Origin: Alphaproteobacteria bacterium UBA998
GTDB taxonomy: Bacteria > Pseudomonadota > Alphaproteobacteria > Rickettsiales > UBA998
Reading direction: 5' to 3'
Assembly (NCBI GenBank): GCA_002291925.1
Contig: DBAY01000057.1
Span: 548 to 64,547, forward strand
Length of the DNA: 64,000 nucleotides
Position 1 is the stretch's first letter, and every line of letters begins with the position of its first letter. The notes under the pieces are model-generated. The model saw only the letters and a list, made by a program, of their open reading frames with translations, was not told where the DNA came from and made no database searches. Made by a program: the position numbers and the translations under genes. Below are positions 60,775 through 64,000 of this stretch, piece by piece.

Positions 60775-61712
60775 GCGCGCAGGAGCATATCCTCGTCATC
60801 AAGCATGGCGCGCTCGGTGATATCGTGCTGGCGACCGGGCCGATGACCGCCATCCGGGCGCACCACCCGCAGGCGCACATCACTCTGCTGACCGCGAAGC
60901 CTTATGACACATTGCTGAAATCTTCTCCGTATTTCGATGAAATCTGGGTGGATGCGAAACCGAAAGTCTGGCAGTTCGCCGCCCTGCAGAAATTGCGAAG
61001 GCTGCTCAACAGCCGGCCCTTCCTGCGCGTGTATGACCTGCAGACTTCCCAGCGCAGTACGTCCTATTACCAGCTTTTCCGCCACAAGCCGCAATGGTCT
61101 GGGCTGGTGCCGGGGGAGTTCGTGCATGACACGCCGCACCGCACGCAAAGCCATACGCTCGACCGTGAGCGCGAGCAGTTGAACCTCGCAGGCATCCATG
61201 ATGTCCCCGGCCCGGATGTCAGCTGGCTGACTTCGGATATTTCCCGTTTTTCCCTGCCCGAGCGCTATGTGGTGCTGATTCCCGGCGGCTCTGCGCACCG
61301 GCCGGAGAAGCGCTGGCCGCAGGCGCATTATGCAGAGCTGGCCGTTCGCTTGCAATCACTGGGCATCACGCCGGTGTTGATTGGAACGGACGCGGAAGCC
61401 AGGGAACTGAGCGCCATTCAGGCCGCCTGCCCGGAGGCCATCAACCTCTGCAGCCAGACTTCGTTCGCTGATCTGGCGGAGCTGGGACGCGGCGCGCTGG
61501 CGTGTGTGGGCAATGACACGGGGCCGATGCATCTGGTGGCTGTCACGCAGTGCCCCTCGGTCGTGCTGTTCTCGCGTGCCTCGAATCCGGCGATGTGCGC
61601 CCCGCGCGGCGAGAAAGTGACCGCGCTGCAGCGTGACGCGCTGGAACAGCTCAGCGTGGATGAGGTGTTTTCTACGCTGAAACCGTGGCTTCGCCTTGAC
61701 AGGGCAGCGTAA
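60771..61712 (+). CDS. Glycosyltransferase family 9 (heptosyltransferase-like)
   Basis: 313 residues. N-terminal ILVIKHGALGDIVLATGPMT is the ADP-heptose:LPS heptosyltransferase pattern. The C-terminal half has LIPGGSAHRPEKRWPQAHYA and CVGNDTGPMHLVAVTQCPSV. Most likely adds a sugar to the LPS inner core at the cytoplasmic membrane face. Coupled to the GT4 gene. Confidence 0.9.
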   Translation: MSAQEHILVIKHGALGDIVLATGPMTAIRAHHPQAHITLLTAKPYDTLLKSSPYFDEIWVDAKPKVWQFAALQKLRRLLNSRPFLRVYDLQTSQRSTSYYQLFRHKPQWSGLVPGEFVHDTPHRTQSHTLDREREQLNLAGIHDVPGPDVSWLTSDISRFSLPERYVVLIPGGSAHRPEKRWPQAHYAELAVRLQSLGITPVLIGTDAEARELSAIQAACPEAINLCSQTSFADLAELGRGALACVGNDTGPMHLVAVTQCPSVVLFSRASNPAMCAPRGEKVTALQRDALEQLSVDEVFSTLKPWLRLDRAA

Positions 61713-61741
61713 AGGTCTTTTTATAAATTTTTCAATTCAGT

Positions 61742-61833
61742 GTCATTCCAGCGAAGGCTGGAATCCAGTTGAATGAAGCTTTGCGCTGGATTCCGGATCG
61801 GCGCTCGGCTTTGCCTCACTTGTCCGGAATGAC
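61742..61833. repeat. Interspersed palindromic repeat, type A
   Basis: 92 bp beginning GTCATTCCAGCGAAGGCTGG and ending GTCCGGAATGAC. It ends 13 bp before the thrS start codon and so forms most of its leader. Confidence 0.8.
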
Positions 61834-61846
61834 AAGAGCATTTTTT

Positions 61847-63841
61847 ATGTCCCACGCTGCCGTGCAACCTTCGTCTGTCAATATCACGCTTCCCGATGGC
61901 AGCGTGCGCACGTACGGCGCGCCGGTGACCGGCTTCCAGATTGCCGAATCCATCGGCCCCGGCCTGCTGAAGGCCGCGGTGGCGATGAAGGTGGACGGCG
62001 TGCAGCGCGACCTCAGCGAGCCCATCGCGCAGGATGCGTCTGTTGCCCTGCTGACGACGAGGGACGCGGAAGGCCTGGAGATCATGCGTCACACCACCAC
62101 GGCGCAGGTGCTGGCGCTGGCGGTGAAGGAAATCTGGCCCGCCGCCAAGCTCGCCATCGGCCCCACGATTGAGCACGGCTTCTATTACGACATCGACCTC
62201 GAATACAAAATCACGCCGGACGATCTGCCGAAGATTGAGGCGAAGATGAAAGAGATTCTCGGCCGTGGCCTTACCGTTCAGCGCGAGATGTGGAAGCGCG
62301 AGGAAGCCATTGCCATGTTTGAAGGACGCGGCGAGACTTACAAGGCCGAGCTTATCCGCAACGCCCCCGAAGACGACACCACCGAGCGCGGCAAGGTTTC
62401 GCTCTATCGCCAGGGGCAGGGGGATGATGCGTTCATCGATCTCTGCCGTGGCCCGCACTGCCCATCGCTTGGAAAAATTTCACAGGCCTTCAAGCTCACC
62501 AAGCTGGCCGGGGCCTACTGGCGCGGGGACTCCCGCAACAAGATGCTCCAGCGAATCTACGGTGTCTCCTTTGCGAATGACAAGGAGCTGAAAGCCTACC
62601 TGACCATGATGGAAGAGGCGGAGAAGCGTGATCACCGCAAACTCGGCCGCCAGCTGGATCTGTTCCATTTGCAGGAGGAGGCCATCGGGCAGGTGTTCTG
62701 GCATCCGAATGGCTGGACGGTCTACCGCGAGCTGGAAAACTACATCCGACAGAAGCTGGATCGCGAAAATTACCAGGAGGTGAAAACCCCGATGCTGGTG
62801 GACCGCGCCCTCTGGGAAGCCTCCGGCCACTGGGAGAAATTCGGCGAGAACATGTTCACCTCGGAAGCCGAGGAGCGCACGCTCGCCATCAAGCCGATGA
62901 ACTGCCCCTGCCACGTGCAGATTTTCCGTCAGGGCATCAAGTCCTACCGCGACTTGCCGTTGCGTATGGCCGAGTTCGGCTCTTGCCATCGCTATGAGCC
63001 CTCAGGCGCGTTGCACGGCATCATGCGCGTGCGCGGCTTCGTGCAGGATGACGCGCATATCTTCTGCATGGAAAGCCAGATTCTCTCCGAAACCGAGAAA
63101 TTCTGCGCCCTGCTGCAGGAAGTCTATCAGGAACTGGGTTTCACGGAGATTGCCGTGAAACTCTCCACCCGCCCGGAGAAGCGCGCGGGAACCGATGAAA
63201 CGTGGGACAAGGCTGAGCATTCGCTCGCCGAGGCCGTGGAAGCCGTGGGCCTGCCCTATGAGGTGCAGCCGGGCGAGGGCGCCTTCTACGGGCCGAAGCT
63301 GGAATTCCAGCTGAAGGATTGCATTGGCCGCACATGGCAGTGCGGCACCCTGCAGCTCGACTTCGTGCTTCCGGAGCGTCTGGATGCCGCCTATATCGGC
63401 GAGGACGGGGAGAAGCATCGCCCGGTGATGCTCCATCGCGCCATTCTGGGTTCACTGGAGCGTTTCATCGGCATTCTTATCGAGCAGTATGCGGGCAAAT
63501 TCCCGCTCTGGCTGGCGCCGGTGCAGGTGGTGGTGGCGCCGATCACCAACGATCTGGATGACTACGCCACGGATGTGGTGCGCCGCCTTAAGGACGCGGG
63601 CATCCGCGCCGAGTCGGACCTCTCGACGAACAAAATCAATTACAAAGTGCGTGAGCATTCCGACCGTAAGGTGCCGTTCATCTTTGCTGTCGGCGGGCGG
63701 GAGAAGGAGCAGGACAGTGTCTCCGTGCGCCGCTTGGGCTCGCAAAAGCAGACCGTGCACAGCGTGGCCGAGATCATCGACCTCTTGACGGCTGAGATCC
63801 GCGAACGCAGACTGCCGCCTCATGACGAGAATGCAGGTTGA
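61847..63841 (+). CDS. thrS: Threonyl-tRNA synthetase
   Basis: 664 residues from ATG 61847; the frame open to 61769 runs through the type A repeat. N-terminal TGS domain ([20 protein letters not shown]), editing domain with [34 protein letters not shown] and the Cys-containing LCRGPHCPS, catalytic class II core ([15 protein letters not shown] with the zinc Cys; [20 protein letters not shown]), and the anticodon-binding domain. infC follows, the usual thrS–infC order. Confidence 0.97.
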   Translation: MSHAAVQPSSVNITLPDGSVRTYGAPVTGFQIAESIGPGLLKAAVAMKVDGVQRDLSEPIAQDASVALLTTRDAEGLEIMRHTTTAQVLALAVKEIWPAAKLAIGPTIEHGFYYDIDLEYKITPDDLPKIEAKMKEILGRGLTVQREMWKREEAIAMFEGRGETYKAELIRNAPEDDTTERGKVSLYRQGQGDDAFIDLCRGPHCPSLGKISQAFKLTKLAGAYWRGDSRNKMLQRIYGVSFANDKELKAYLTMMEEAEKRDHRKLGRQLDLFHLQEEAIGQVFWHPNGWTVYRELENYIRQKLDRENYQEVKTPMLVDRALWEASGHWEKFGENMFTSEAEERTLAIKPMNCPCHVQIFRQGIKSYRDLPLRMAEFGSCHRYEPSGALHGIMRVRGFVQDDAHIFCMESQILSETEKFCALLQEVYQELGFTEIAVKLSTRPEKRAGTDETWDKAEHSLAEAVEAVGLPYEVQPGEGAFYGPKLEFQLKDCIGRTWQCGTLQLDFVLPERLDAAYIGEDGEKHRPVMLHRAILGSLERFIGILIEQYAGKFPLWLAPVQVVVAPITNDLDDYATDVVRRLKDAGIRAESDLSTNKINYKVREHSDRKVPFIFAVGGREKEQDSVSVRRLGSQKQTVHSVAEIIDLLTAEIRERRLPPHDENAG

Positions 63842-63907
63842 TTAAGCATTAAATCTATTTTAAACATCTGCCCTTACGATTTTCATCTACATTGGAGCAA
63901 ACTGCCT

Positions 63908-63931
63908 ATGCGTGAGACGATTTCCCTATGA
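63908..63931 (+). other. Possible seven-codon leader ORF ahead of infC
   Basis: ATG CGT GAG ACG ATT TCC CTA TGA encodes MRETISL. It has TTGGAG nine bases upstream, while the infC ATG has only a weak site. Its stop overlaps the infC ATG (ATGA), so it could couple translation. Could also be chance. Confidence 0.35.
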
Positions 63932-64000
63932 GTGCCACCGGTCAGGAACCGCGGGTCAATCACCAGATTCGTATCGACAAGATCCGCCTTATTGATGGTG
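63928..64000 (+). CDS. infC: Translation initiation factor IF-3, N-terminal end (partial)
   Basis: The first 24 codons read MSATGQEPRVNHQIRIDKIR then LIDG, the typical IF-3 start (RVNxxIRxxxVRLID), and the gene runs off the right edge. It lies 86 bp after thrS. The start is provisional; infC often uses unusual start codons. Confidence 0.88.
   Translation, partial: MSATGQEPRVNHQIRIDKIRLIDG

Noticed and set aside
1..64000. CRISPR array
   Set aside because: The repeated units are scattered single palindromes, not regularly spaced repeats with unique spacers; no cas genes.

Overview
The window looks like a chromosomal segment of a GC-rich alphaproteobacterium. Pointers are the dnaJ–dapB and dapA–smpB linkages, a TPR gene fused tail-to-head to ispE, the long ACT-type serA beside an alphaproteobacterial-type serC, a Bacterioferritin/bfd pair, PhaR-type PHB control, Coq7-type ubiquinone synthesis and the RimB–RimK fusion. 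I cannot name the order or genus from sequence alone. Coding density is high, and many genes overlap by ATGA or TAATG, which implies translational coupling.

Layout. 1–8.4 kb: the end of dnaJ, dapB, three small lipoproteins, a thiamine-diphosphate 2-oxo-acid decarboxylase, two unknown genes, the PHB depolymerase phaZ, then dsbB–coq7. 8.4–9.7 kb: a small decayed island between tRNA-Leu(CAA) and tRNA-Phe, holding an integrase tail and an IS1595-type element. 9.8–16.3 kb: yacG/trhO, a Nudix protein, radC, purEK, a pentapeptide-repeat membrane protein and a LOG-family hydrolase. 16.3–20.7 kb: a dense block of four different palindromic repeats, then the PHB locus phaE(short)–phaC and phaA–phaB, with divergent phaR. 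20.7–31.1 kb: an EAL protein, slt–rnhB–dciA, a family-4 uracil-DNA glycosylase, ETF-QO, and TPR–ispE. 31.1–36 kb: two large divergent genes of unknown function, the least explained part of the window. 36–47.8 kb: EI24, dapA–smpB, an unknown gene with a clear promoter, gloB, an AlgE-like mannuronan C5-epimerase, an outer-membrane barrel, znuCB, tig and clpP. 47.8–64 kb: DUF4236, RimB–RimK, a GH37 trehalase-like enzyme, an iron-linked group (Fur box, TIGR03118 protein, bfd, bfr, 2OG oxygenase fusion), serA/serC, two glycosyltransferases, thrS and the start of infC.

How the genes work together. phaA, phaB, phaC and phaE make polyhydroxybutyrate from acetyl-CoA, phaR probably represses the locus, and phaZ (12 kb away) mobilises the polymer. 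dapA and dapB serve lysine/diaminopimelate synthesis; serA and serC serve serine; purE and purK serve purines. Five tRNA genes are present; no rRNA and no CRISPR array were seen.

Most interesting observations: (1) a divergent pair of large unknown proteins, one built from an internal duplication, with matching C-terminal tails; (2) several families of interspersed palindromic elements that all begin GTC and end GAC, one nested inside another; (3) a class III-type PHA synthase whose partner subunit is only 109 residues; (4) a complete AlgE-like C5-epimerase with no alginate genes near it.
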